DNA of 64,000 bases from UBA5109 sp964606735 (GTDB lineage Bacteria; Pseudomonadota; Gammaproteobacteria; Pseudomonadales; Pseudohongiellaceae). A program made the translations under genes and the position numbers. This document shows positions 8,494 through 16,713 of the stretch, one piece after another. The notes below the pieces were generated by a model. The model made no database searches and was not told where the DNA came from. It saw nothing but the letters and a program-made list of their open reading frames with translations. The stretch is taken from contig CAZSHI010000003.1 in assembly GCA_964606735.1 (NCBI GenBank), positions 62,001 through 126,000 on the forward strand, in the 5' to 3' direction. Within the stretch, counting starts at the first letter, position 1, and every line of letters begins with the position of its first letter.

Positions 8494-10680
8494 TTGGCTG
8501 GAAACCACAAACTATTCTTGTGTGCCTTACTGGGTTTTACTGCCGCAGACCAGCTGCAGGCCCAGACTGTTGAACTCAACGACAAGCGCTTTGACATTCC
8601 CCGGGTGCAACAGGAGCCACGCGTAGATGGTGTGCTCTCGCCAGGAGAATGGGATGCAGCCATCGTGGTCGATGATCTCGTGGAATCAGCTCCCGTAGAA
8701 TTCTCCGCCCCTGATGATCGAACCGTGTTTCGGCTGATGTACACCGAAGATGCTCTTTACGTTGCCATCTATGCCTATGATGACCCGGACAATCTGACTG
8801 CCAACGTATTGCGCCATGAAACCTCACTGCGCTGGGATGATCGTGCCGGCATCATGATTGACCCCTTCAACAACAAACGCAGTGGCTATTACTTTCTCAC
8901 CAACCCCAACGGGGTCAGGCACGAAGCCATCTTTACCAGCGCTACTAGTCAGTCTTTCGACTGGGCCGCCATTTGGAATGCTGATGCCCAGGTGGTCGAG
9001 GACGGCTGGACAGCCGAAATGGAAATCCCCTTCAAGAGCCTGACTTTCGATCCTGAAAATGAAACCTGGGGGGTTAATTTTATACGTGAGCAGATGTCCA
9101 GTCAGTCTGCCATGGCCTGGTATACCTATAACGGCCAGCAAAACCCGTCTGCCTCAGGTGTCATGTCCGGCTTCCACGACCTCAACCAGGGACTTGGCCT
9201 GGACCTGATTCCATCGGTCAGTACCGACTACCGGCAAAACCATGTCTTTGATGCTTCGGATTCTGATCTCAATCCCTCGTTCGACATGACCTACAAGTTG
9301 TCCTCTTCGATGAATCTGACACTGACCTGGAATACTGACTTTGCCGCAACAGAGGTCGATGATATTCAGCTCGACCTGGACCGTTTCAGTGTGCGGCTTC
9401 CGGAAAAGCGTTCTTTCTTTCTCACTGACATGGATATATTTCAGTTTGGTAGCAGCGTCAGCCGATTCAACAACAGTACACAGGACCCTTTCAATTCCCG
9501 AAATATCGGCCTGAGCGATGACGGCGCCCAGGTAGACCTGACCGGTGGCGCCAAGCTCAGTGGTCGCGTTGCAGGATTTGATGTCGGCACACTGATTATC
9601 CGCCAGGAAGAATACAATTCGATTGATCCGACCAATATCTATATCGGCAGGGTCAAGCGAACAGTCCTGTCCCAGTCTGAATTGGGCGCAATCTTTACCG
9701 AGGGGGACCCTTCATCCAACGACAGCAGCTCAACACTGGGTGTCGATTTTACCTATCGCAATACCCAGCTGCCGAATAACCGCACTGTGGTTTCAAACTT
9801 CTGGGTGCAGCAGACCGACAATCCCGGCTTAGATGGCAAGGATCGCGCCTGGTATCTGGATTTCGATTATCCCTCCAATGATTCCTGGTATTTCGGAGCC
9901 CGCATCGAAGAGGTCGAAGAAAATTTTGATCCACGTCTGGGTTTTTCCAACCGCAATGGCGCCAGGCAACTCTATGGCACCATCGGCAACAACTGGATTT
10001 TCAGAAACCATCCCTACCTGCAAAAAATTTCATCCAGTTTGAGTGCGATTCAGTATAACTACCTCGATAACAGTAAACTGCAAAGCAAAATTGTTTACTG
10101 GAATTTACTGACTGCTCAAAGCCCTGGTGGCGATGAAATGCAAATCAACATCAGTGATCAGGTTCAGGTACTGCGCCCCGGTGAACGCGCACCGCTGGCC
10201 AGGCTGGGTGTCGTGATTCCGCCCGGAGAGTATGACTATACCCGTTATCAGTTAAATCTGTCTTCTGGTGAAGCACGCCCCTTCTCCGCTTCACTCAACA
10301 GCACCGTTGGTGACTACTATAACGGCCGCAGCTGGGAATCAACCGCCGGTCTTAACTGGAAGCCCAATGCCAATCTGTCTTTTGATTTTTCCTACGAATA
10401 CACCCAGTACGACATGCCAGACAAGTCGGTTGATACTCGCGTTGTCGAATTCGAGAATGTCATCACTTTCAGCCCGTCCCTGTCCATCGTCAATCTGATT
10501 CAGTATGAAAATGTTTCTGATACGATCGGTTTTAATTCACGCATGCGCTGGAATCTGCAGTCCGGGCAGGATATCTGGTTTGTGCTGGGTCACGGCATGC
10601 GCGATGAAAACGAAGACGGCGATTTTACCGATCTGGAAACCACCGCCACCTTCAAAGTTCGCTATACCTTCAGGTACTGA
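8494..10680 (+). CDS. DUF5916 outer-membrane protein, copy 1 (CBM9-like N-terminus)
   Basis: A 728-residue secreted protein. A short signal peptide (LFLCALLGFTAADQLQA) precedes a CBM9-like domain at about 30-230, containing VDGVLSPGEWD, TEDALYVAIYAYDD, FNNKRSGYYF and EDGWTAEMEIPFKSL. The remainder is the DUF5916 domain: alternating strands ending in FKVRYTFRY, with a terminal aromatic typical of an outer-membrane barrel. The start is a TTG, supported by GGAGAG seven bases upstream and by the signal peptide that follows immediately; no in-frame ATG exists nearby. Substrate is unknown; family members occur near carbohydrate or peptide uptake genes. It is closely similar along its whole length to the next gene, clearly a tandem duplicate. 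Confidence 0.85.
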   Translation: MAGNHKLFLCALLGFTAADQLQAQTVELNDKRFDIPRVQQEPRVDGVLSPGEWDAAIVVDDLVESAPVEFSAPDDRTVFRLMYTEDALYVAIYAYDDPDNLTANVLRHETSLRWDDRAGIMIDPFNNKRSGYYFLTNPNGVRHEAIFTSATSQSFDWAAIWNADAQVVEDGWTAEMEIPFKSLTFDPENETWGVNFIREQMSSQSAMAWYTYNGQQNPSASGVMSGFHDLNQGLGLDLIPSVSTDYRQNHVFDASDSDLNPSFDMTYKLSSSMNLTLTWNTDFAATEVDDIQLDLDRFSVRLPEKRSFFLTDMDIFQFGSSVSRFNNSTQDPFNSRNIGLSDDGAQVDLTGGAKLSGRVAGFDVGTLIIRQEEYNSIDPTNIYIGRVKRTVLSQSELGAIFTEGDPSSNDSSSTLGVDFTYRNTQLPNNRTVVSNFWVQQTDNPGLDGKDRAWYLDFDYPSNDSWYFGARIEEVEENFDPRLGFSNRNGARQLYGTIGNNWIFRNHPYLQKISSSLSAIQYNYLDNSKLQSKIVYWNLLTAQSPGGDEMQINISDQVQVLRPGERAPLARLGVVIPPGEYDYTRYQLNLSSGEARPFSASLNSTVGDYYNGRSWESTAGLNWKPNANLSFDFSYEYTQYDMPDKSVDTRVVEFENVITFSPSLSIVNLIQYENVSDTIGFNSRMRWNLQSGQDIWFVLGHGMRDENEDGDFTDLETTATFKVRYTFRY

Positions 10681-10702
10681 AACGTAGGCGTTTTTCCTCT
10701 GA

Positions 10703-10727
10703 TTTTGCACAGTTTCACTGTGTAAAA
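10703..10727 (+). other. Near-perfect inverted repeat between DUF5916 copies
   Basis: The arms TTTTGCACAGT and ACTGTGTAAAA are separated by TTC, giving an 11-bp stem with one G-U pair. No T-run follows, so it is as likely to be an operator or mRNA-stabilising hairpin as a terminator. It sits 23 bases after the first DUF5916 stop. Confidence 0.4.
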
Positions 10728-10821
10728 GCTGCTAAATTCACCTGTGCTCTCTGTAATTGCCCAGCAAAAATTATGGTTTGCCAATCCTTAAATAATAACA
10801 ACAACATCGGGAAGCTTAACC

Positions 10822-13017
10822 GTGTTCATACAAAACAGACCAAGCTATATCCTGTGTTTTGCACTGTGCCTGTGTCCCCTCCAGCTCTTTTCCCAGACCT
10901 TTGATATCGATGACAAGCGTTTCGAGATTCCCCGGGTTGCTCAGGCACCGGTGATTGACGGTGTGCTATCGCCCGGCGAATGGGATATGGCAGCCATGAT
11001 CGATGAGATACATGAAACAGTGCCGGTTGAATTTGCCGATCCGATCTACCGTACGGTATTCAGGGTTATGTATACCGAAGATGCTCTGTATATTTCGGCC
11101 TATGCCTATGACGATCCGGAGCAGTTAACGGCAAGAGTCATGCGTAATGAAACCTCGCTTCGCTTTGAGGACAAGATTGGCATTACCATCGATCCCTTTA
11201 ACAACAAACGCAGTGGCTATCTGTTCCAGACCAATCCGAACGGGGTCAGGCATGAGGCAATTTACACCAGTGCCACCAGTTTCTCGTTTGACTGGGCAAC
11301 CATCTGGGATGTAAATGCACAGGTTGTCGAAGACGGCTGGACAGCAGAAATGGAAATTCCCTTTAAAAGCCTGACCTTTGATCCGCAGAATGAGACCTGG
11401 GGAATCAATTTTGCCCGTGGCCACATGCTCAGCCAGTCCGATATGGCCTGGTATTCCTACAACGGCCAAAGCAATCCGGCCAATGCCGGTGAAATGAGTG
11501 GACTCAGAGGGCTGAATCAGGGTGTCGGTTTGGATCTGATCCCCTCTTTCAGTGCAGATTACCGGCAGGATCATGTCAATCATGTATCCAATTCTGACCT
11601 CAAGCCCTCCTTCGACCTTACCTATAAACTGGGCTCATCGCTGAACCTGACCATGACCTGGAACACCGATTTTGCCGCCACGGAGGTTGATAATATCCAG
11701 CTCGATCTGGATCGGTTCAGCACACGACTGCCGGAAAAACGTTCCTTCTTTCTGACCGACATGGACATTTTTCAGTTTGGTACAGCTGGCGGTGGTTTTG
11801 GTGGTGGAGGCAATACCCCTTTGCCCTTCAACTCAAGAAATATCGGCTTGAGCGACAACGGGACTCCGGTTGATCTGACCGGTGGCGCCAAACTCAGTGG
11901 CCGCATAGCCGGTTTTGATGTCGGCACCCTGGTCATCCGTCAGGAAAACTTCGAAGCAATTAATCCGACCAATATCTACATTGGCCGTCTCAAACGCACG
12001 GTACTTTCCCAGTCGGAACTGGGTGCCATCGTCACCAATGGCGATCCTGCATCCAATGACAGCAGCTCTACCATGGGTGTTGACTTCACCTATCGCAATA
12101 CCCGACTCAGCAATAACCGTAGCGTGGTGTCCTCTTACTGGATACAGCAGACCGACAATCCGGGTATCGACTCCGAGGATATGGCCCTGCATGCCGACAT
12201 TGACTTCCCCTCTAATGACTCCTGGTTTGCCAATGTCACGCTAGAAGAAGTACAGGAAAATTTTGACCCGCGTCTGGGTTTTGCCAACCGTACCGGCGTC
12301 AGGCAATACGATGGCCAGATCGGTAATAACTGGATATTCCGCAATCATCCCGTGCTGCGCCGATACCGCACGCAATTAAGCGCCACCCAGTTCAATTACC
12401 TGGACACCGGTGACATGCAGAGCCGCTCCTTTAACTGGCAGGCGATTAACCTGCAGAATCTGCGCGGTGACATGCTGAACATCAACCTGGAGAAGGAAGA
12501 ACAGGTGCTGCTGCCCGGTGAACGCGCACCACTGGCACGACTGGGCGTAGTCATTCCGCCCGGCGAATATGATTTAGACTCTTATCAGATCCTGCTTAAT
12601 CTGAACCAGTCCCGCCCGCTGTCGGCAGGCTTCAGGGTTAAAATCGGTGATTATTACGGCGGGCGCGTCCGGGAGCTGCAAAACAGAATTGACTGGCAAC
12701 CCAATCCGAGACTGTCCTTCAATTTATCCTATCGATACAACACCTACGATATGCCCGACAAAACCGTAGATACACGGGTTATCGAATTTGAAAATGTCAT
12801 CACCTTCAGTCCAGCGCTGTCCCTGGTCAACCTGGTTCAGTATGAAAACGTCAGCGATATCGTTGGCTTCAATGCTCGTCTGCGCTGGAATATGCGGTCA
12901 GGTCAGGATGTCTGGTTTGTGCTGGGTCACGGCATGCGTGATGAAGATGAAGATGGTCACTTCACCGACCAGGACACTACCGCCACTTTCAGAATTCGCT
13001 ATACCTTCAGATTTTAA
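10822..13017 (+). CDS. DUF5916 outer-membrane protein, copy 2 (CBM9-like N-terminus)
   Basis: A 731-residue paralogue of the preceding gene with the same architecture: signal peptide (ILCFALCLCPLQLFSQ), CBM9-like domain at about 30-230, then a DUF5916 barrel ending in FRIRYTFRF. Many blocks are identical to copy 1, for example FNNKRSGY, DGWTAEMEIPFKSLTFDP, RLPEKRSFFLTDMDIFQFG and PGERAPLARLGVVIPPGEYD. Differences concentrate in presumed loops; copy 2 has a Gly-rich insert (GGGFGGGGN) near residue 320. The start is GTG with GGGAAG about nine bases upstream. About 140 bases containing an inverted repeat separate the copies. Diverged loops on a shared barrel suggest different ligands, but that is inference. 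Confidence 0.85.
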   Translation: MFIQNRPSYILCFALCLCPLQLFSQTFDIDDKRFEIPRVAQAPVIDGVLSPGEWDMAAMIDEIHETVPVEFADPIYRTVFRVMYTEDALYISAYAYDDPEQLTARVMRNETSLRFEDKIGITIDPFNNKRSGYLFQTNPNGVRHEAIYTSATSFSFDWATIWDVNAQVVEDGWTAEMEIPFKSLTFDPQNETWGINFARGHMLSQSDMAWYSYNGQSNPANAGEMSGLRGLNQGVGLDLIPSFSADYRQDHVNHVSNSDLKPSFDLTYKLGSSLNLTMTWNTDFAATEVDNIQLDLDRFSTRLPEKRSFFLTDMDIFQFGTAGGGFGGGGNTPLPFNSRNIGLSDNGTPVDLTGGAKLSGRIAGFDVGTLVIRQENFEAINPTNIYIGRLKRTVLSQSELGAIVTNGDPASNDSSSTMGVDFTYRNTRLSNNRSVVSSYWIQQTDNPGIDSEDMALHADIDFPSNDSWFANVTLEEVQENFDPRLGFANRTGVRQYDGQIGNNWIFRNHPVLRRYRTQLSATQFNYLDTGDMQSRSFNWQAINLQNLRGDMLNINLEKEEQVLLPGERAPLARLGVVIPPGEYDLDSYQILLNLNQSRPLSAGFRVKIGDYYGGRVRELQNRIDWQPNPRLSFNLSYRYNTYDMPDKTVDTRVIEFENVITFSPALSLVNLVQYENVSDIVGFNARLRWNMRSGQDVWFVLGHGMRDEDEDGHFTDQDTTATFRIRYTFRF

Positions 13018-13042
13018 GTCCACGCAAGCTGCAAGAGCCCCG

Positions 13043-13076
13043 GTTTGAAATTTTTGTTAAAAAATTCAAACTTTTT
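13043..13076 (+). terminator. AT-rich hairpin after DUF5916 pair
   Basis: A 13-base arm (GTTTGAAATTTTT) and its near-complement (AAAAAATTCAAAC) are separated by GTT with one mismatch, followed by CTTTTTC. It lies 25 bases after the second DUF5916 stop and could terminate that transcript, although the stem is AT-rich and weak. Confidence 0.45.
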
Positions 13077-13095
13077 CTTAATCCCTGTCGTCTAA
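13067..13095 (+). promoter_or_regulatory. Putative RpoE-type ECF promoter
   Basis: CAAACTT (13067-13073) and GTCTAA (13090-13095) are separated by 16 bases. This closely matches the RpoE/ECF02 consensus GGAACTT-N16/17-GTCTAA (known consensus). It lies 35 bases before the ATG of the gapped ECF sigma gene, so it is a good candidate autoregulatory promoter. Confidence 0.5.
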
Positions 13096-13130
13096 ACTGA
13101 CAAGAACAATAAATTAAAGGCTATACGCCC

Positions 13131-13417
13131 ATGCTCTCACTGGTAAAAAGTGATGAACAACTCATAGATCAGGCCTTATCCGGTTCTCAAGCAAGCTGGG
13201 TAAAACTGGTAAAGCGCTATGAAGGCCTGGTGTACAACTACTGCCTGCGCATGAGNNNNNNNNNNNNNNNNNNNNNNNNNNNNNNNNNNNNNNNNNNNNN
13301 NNNNNNNNNNNNNNNNNNNNNNNNNNNNNNNNNNNNNNNNNNNNNNNNNNNNNNNCAGCCTATGACAGTACCCTGCAGATGATTCGGCAGCGGCTGGGAC
13401 AGCTAGCGAACCAGTGA
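13131..13417 (+). CDS. ECF sigma factor, interrupted by assembly gap
   Basis: The left fragment encodes 41-42 residues (MLSLVKSDEQLIDQALSGSQ, then ASWVKLVKRYEGLVYNYCLR), typical of sigma region 2.1 in sigma-70 family ECF factors. After a 100-N gap, the fragment YDSTLQMIRQRLGQLANQ and a TGA at 13415-13417 resemble the tail of sigma region 4. The two pieces are not in one frame across the nominal gap. As ECF factors are usually 170-200 residues and only about 60 are visible, the true gap is probably nearer 350-400 bases. The ATG has AAAGGC upstream and an RpoE-type promoter before it. The end overlaps the convergent nuclease gene by 15 bases. No anti-sigma gene is visible beside it. Confidence 0.75.
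13256..13355. other. Assembly gap (100 N)
   Basis: Exactly 100 N, the conventional placeholder for a gap of unknown size. It lies inside the ECF sigma gene, so the gene cannot be read through and the coordinates to the right are offset from the true genome. Confidence 0.98.
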
Positions 13418-14017
13418 ACCGTCATCAAAAATACCTGTCGCATGACAGCCCAGGCCCTGCTCAGCGGCCATCTCCTCAAGCGCTCTGAATTCCTGGTAAT
13501 AATTATCATCTGAGCGGTATCGCACCACTTCGGCATAACCCAGGCTGATGAGCTGACGTTCGACCAGTACCCCATTGGCAAACACATAACGTAGCAGGCG
13601 GCCGTTATTATCGCGATCGGTTTCATCCCGTTCCAGCGTCAGCGTCTGACCTTCAAGCAGCTGTCGATTGGCCAGGCTGGATTCCTGATAACAGGGTTCT
13701 CCGAACTCGGGGGTATTGGCCGCGATATAACGCACCCGCTCCACTTCCCCGTTGATGAACACATCTATGGTATCGCCATCAATCACACGGCGCAGTTCCG
13801 CAGACTGTGGAGCCGGGTCACGTACGGCCTCATCTGCGCCCCCCAGAAAACCGACTTCAGCATCTGCCAGCACTGATTGCAGACCCGCTTCCAGGCTTTC
13901 ACTGAAAAAGGGCATCAGGTAGCGTTGGGTCAAACTGTCGTCTTTCGGGTTCAGTTCAAATTCACTCAGGATAAAGCCGAGCACAAACACCAGCAGCACA
14001 ATTAAAGTCACTTTCAT
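13403..14017 (-). CDS. Membrane-anchored or secreted SNase-like nuclease
   Basis: A 204-residue protein with an N-terminal hydrophobic segment (MKVTLIVLLVFVLGFILSEF) that is either a signal peptide or a membrane anchor. The catalytic region at about 75-190 is a staphylococcal-nuclease (OB-fold) domain. It contains RVIDGDTIDV, the substrate-site arginine/acid pattern VRYIAANTPE, and GRLLRYVFANGVLVERQLISLGYAE. Such proteins cleave nucleic acids with Ca2+ (family knowledge); the periplasmic or surface location is inferred from the N-terminus. I chose the ATG at 14017 over an upstream TTG at 14026. Two Cys residues (EPCYQ and GLGCHATG) may form a disulfide. It is divergent from the ABC exporter. 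Confidence 0.85.
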   Translation of the reverse strand: MKVTLIVLLVFVLGFILSEFELNPKDDSLTQRYLMPFFSESLEAGLQSVLADAEVGFLGGADEAVRDPAPQSAELRRVIDGDTIDVFINGEVERVRYIAANTPEFGEPCYQESSLANRQLLEGQTLTLERDETDRDNNGRLLRYVFANGVLVERQLISLGYAEVVRYRSDDNYYQEFRALEEMAAEQGLGCHATGIFDDGSLVR

Positions 14018-14089
14018 GCACACCAAAGTACCAGCTATTTGCTATGCTTTACAGCCATTGTTAGATTAAAAGTTTAACCAGGTCACTCT

Positions 14090-15919
14090 TTGCAAAATCA
14101 GGCATCCCAAAAACGCTTGGGCAAGTTTTTTTCGGTTTTCAGGTACAGCCAGGTTGCCCTGCGGCTGGTCTGGGAAACCAGTGCCTCGCTCACGCTGGTA
14201 ATGTCCCTGGCGACTCTGGTCACCGGCATCCTACCGGCCGCCATTGCTTCGGTTGGAGGATTCATTGTTGATGCAGTGGTGACAGCCATTGCTGCGACGG
14301 ATGCCGAGCAGACCGCTGCCCGCATGCAGGCACTGTATCTGGTCCTGCTGGAAGCAGGTCTGGTCATTCTGGTCACGGCTGCCCAACGCATCAACACCGT
14401 TTGCCAGTCAATTCTGCGCGTACTGCTGGGCAATAAAATCAATGTCATGATTCTGGAAAAAGCCCTGACCCTGGAGCTCGCCCACTTCGAGGATGCCGAA
14501 TTCTACGACAAACTCACCCGCGCACGGCGCGAAGCATCCAGTCGCCCCCTGAGTCTGGTAGTCAAAACATTCGACCTGATCCGCAACATGATTGCCCTGC
14601 TGACCATTGCCACTTTTCTGCTGCAATTCTCACCCTATGCGGTATTGTTGCTGATCGCTGCTGGCATTCCCGCCTTCGTTGCCGAAGCAAAATTTTCCGG
14701 CGAGGCTTTTCGCATCTATCGCCGCCGTTCTGCCGAACGACGCAAACAGCTTTATCTGGAAATGGTGCTAACGCGTGAAGACGGGGTCAAGGAAGTCAAG
14801 CTGCTGGATCTGGGCAGACTTTTTCTGGATCGCTATATCGGTATTTTCAGGGAAATCTACAAAGAAGATCGTAATCTGGTTCTTCGGCGTGGTTTCTGGG
14901 GTTTTGTCTTGGGACTGCTGGCCAGCGCTGCCTTTTATTTTGCTTATGCCTGGGTAGCTTTTGCTGCCATTGCCAGTGTGATTTCAGTGGGTCAGATGAC
15001 CATGTACATTGCCCAGTTCCGCCTGGGACAGAATGCTGTTTCGGATAGCCTGAATTCCGTCAACGGCATGTACGAGGACAACCTGTATTTATCCACACTC
15101 ACCGAATACCTTGATCACCAGGTCCCTGAAAGTAGCGGTGAACAGACTGCTGGCCCCAAACCCGATGACGGCATTCGTTTTGAAGGCGTGAGTTTTTATT
15201 ATCCGGGTGCCAGCACTCCGGCACTCGAGCAGATCAACCTGCATATTCGACCAGGCGAAAGCCTGGCACTGGTCGGGGAAAATGGCAGTGGCAAAACCAC
15301 CGTGATTAAATTACTGACGCGCCTGTACAGCCCCAGTGAAGGCAGCATCTATCTGGAGGGACTGAATCTGCAGGACTGGGACATCGTCAGTCTGCGTGCC
15401 AAAATCGGGGTGATTTTTCAGGATTTTGCCCGCTACCAGTTACTGGTCGGTGAAAATATCGGTATTGGTGATGTGCCAAACCTGAACCAGCGTGAACAGG
15501 TTGCCGAGGCTGCCAGCAAAGGCATGGCGGATGATTTCATTCGGGATTTGCCGGAGGCATATGACACCCAGCTTGGCGCCTGGTTCCATCAGGGCAAGGA
15601 GCTGTCCGGCGGTCAGTGGCAGAAAATTGCCCTGTCCCGTGCCTTCATGCGCAACAAGGCCGACATTCTGATTCTGGATGAACCGACAGCTGCCATCGAT
15701 GCGCGTGCCGAAGCGGAAATATTCACCCACTTTCGTGAACTGACTTCACAGAAAATTTCCATCATCATCTCCCACCGTTTTTCCACGGTGCGCATGGCTG
15801 ACCATATTATCGTTCTGGATAAGGGCCGGATCATCGAACAGGGCAGCCATCAATCACTGCTTAATTCAGGCGGCCAATATGCTACGCTATTCAAGCTTCA
15901 GGCTAGGGGGTATCAGTAA
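14090..15919 (+). CDS. ABC exporter, fused membrane and ATPase domains
   Basis: A 609-residue half-transporter. Residues about 20-330 hold six hydrophobic segments (for example LTLVMSLATLVTGILPAAIA, IALLTIATFLLQF, FVLGLLASAAFYFAYAW). The ATPase domain at about 350-609 has Walker A GENGSGKTT, signature LSGGQWQKIALSRA, Walker B ILILDEPTAAID and switch His in ISHRF. This architecture matches type IV ABC exporters; peptide, lipid or drug export cannot be distinguished. The start is TTG, as no suitable ATG exists before the first membrane segment; AGG lies about seven bases before it. A 53-codon ORF starts directly after the stop, and a glutathione transferase gene follows. No RiPP precursor is evident, although the small basic ORF deserves notice. 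Confidence 0.88.
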   Translation: MQNQASQKRLGKFFSVFRYSQVALRLVWETSASLTLVMSLATLVTGILPAAIASVGGFIVDAVVTAIAATDAEQTAARMQALYLVLLEAGLVILVTAAQRINTVCQSILRVLLGNKINVMILEKALTLELAHFEDAEFYDKLTRARREASSRPLSLVVKTFDLIRNMIALLTIATFLLQFSPYAVLLLIAAGIPAFVAEAKFSGEAFRIYRRRSAERRKQLYLEMVLTREDGVKEVKLLDLGRLFLDRYIGIFREIYKEDRNLVLRRGFWGFVLGLLASAAFYFAYAWVAFAAIASVISVGQMTMYIAQFRLGQNAVSDSLNSVNGMYEDNLYLSTLTEYLDHQVPESSGEQTAGPKPDDGIRFEGVSFYYPGASTPALEQINLHIRPGESLALVGENGSGKTTVIKLLTRLYSPSEGSIYLEGLNLQDWDIVSLRAKIGVIFQDFARYQLLVGENIGIGDVPNLNQREQVAEAASKGMADDFIRDLPEAYDTQLGAWFHQGKELSGGQWQKIALSRAFMRNKADILILDEPTAAIDARAEAEIFTHFRELTSQKISIIISHRFSTVRMADHIIVLDKGRIIEQGSHQSLLNSGGQYATLFKLQARGYQ

Positions 15920-16081
15920 ATGAATACAACCCGAAAAAGCAGAACAAGCAAAAGAATCACGCACAACCCGGTTGCTAAAAATGCGCCAAAATTCAACAAG
16001 GCCAGCGTTCAGCGTGACCGGAGTAAATACCAACGAAAAAACAAACACACCCAACCAGGGAGATATCATGAGCACGATTAA
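15920..16081 (+). CDS. 53-residue very basic small protein
   Basis: An ORF of 53 codons whose ATG directly abuts the TAA of the ABC exporter gene (stop 15917-15919, start 15920). It begins MNTTRKSRTSKRITHNPVAK and continues with KFNKASVQRDRSKYQRKNKH; about a third of residues are Lys or Arg. The core N-P-V-A-K followed by FN and RDR-KYxRK resembles short basic proteins of unknown function (DUF7230-like) that I recall from gammaproteobacteria; this is from memory. It overlaps the start of the GST gene by 14 bases in another frame, suggesting translational coupling. It could be a ribosome- or nucleic-acid-associated protein. It lacks a hydrophobic segment, so export by the neighbouring ABC transporter is unproven. 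Confidence 0.55.
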   Translation: MNTTRKSRTSKRITHNPVAKNAPKFNKASVQRDRSKYQRKNKHTQPGRYHEHD

Positions 16082-16697
16082 ACTGACTTATTTTGACATT
16101 GATGGCGGACGCGCTGAACCGGTGCGCCTGGCCCTGTCAATTGCCGGCATCGCGTTTGAAGACCAGCGAATTAATTTTCAGCAGTTTCATGAGATTAAGG
16201 AGAGCCTGCCACTGGGCTGTGTTCCTGTCATTGAAATTGACGGTAAACACTATACCCAGTGCAATGCCATGAACCGTTACTTTGGTAAAAAGGCGGGACT
16301 CTATCCTGATGACCCCTGGCAGGCTTTCTTGTGTGATGAAATTCTGGAGCTGCTTGAAGACGCATCCAATGCCTTAGGAAAAACGTTCGGACTGGAAGCC
16401 GAAGCCCTTAAACAGGCTCGTGAAAATGTGGCAGCTGGCATTTTCACCAAGCTGCTGAAGCTCTTGAGTGAACGTCTGGAAGACGCTGGTGGTCATTATT
16501 TTGCCGGGGGTAAACTGAGCATGGCCGACCTGAAAGTATTTGAGTGGGTTCGCATCCTGCAATCAGGCATGTTTGACCATATCCCTCAGGATCTGGTGCA
16601 ACAACAGGCCCCCTCCCTGCTGGCCCATCAGGAACGTGTCGCCAATGATGCCGGTGTCAGTGCCTATTATGCCAAGCGACAGCAGGCAAGCGCTTAA
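16068..16697 (+). CDS. Glutathione S-transferase, sigma-like
   Basis: A 209-residue cytosolic enzyme. The N-terminal thioredoxin-fold domain (about 1-80) shows KLTYFDIDGGRAEPVRLALS, with the Tyr typical of sigma/alpha-class transferases, and the cis-Pro segment VPVIEIDG. The all-helical C-terminal domain (about 90-209) carries GGKLSMADLKVFEW, the N-capping region of the family. It conjugates glutathione to electrophiles or reduces peroxides (family knowledge); substrate unknown. The ATG at 16068 is preceded by AGGGAGAT, making it far better than the in-frame start at 15972. It overlaps the end of the small basic ORF and is followed 16 bases later by mtfA, so these genes may form one transcript with the ABC exporter. 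Confidence 0.88.
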   Translation: MSTIKLTYFDIDGGRAEPVRLALSIAGIAFEDQRINFQQFHEIKESLPLGCVPVIEIDGKHYTQCNAMNRYFGKKAGLYPDDPWQAFLCDEILELLEDASNALGKTFGLEAEALKQARENVAAGIFTKLLKLLSERLEDAGGHYFAGGKLSMADLKVFEWVRILQSGMFDHIPQDLVQQQAPSLLAHQERVANDAGVSAYYAKRQQASA

Positions 16698-16713
16698 GCT
16701 GGAGTAACAAAAG

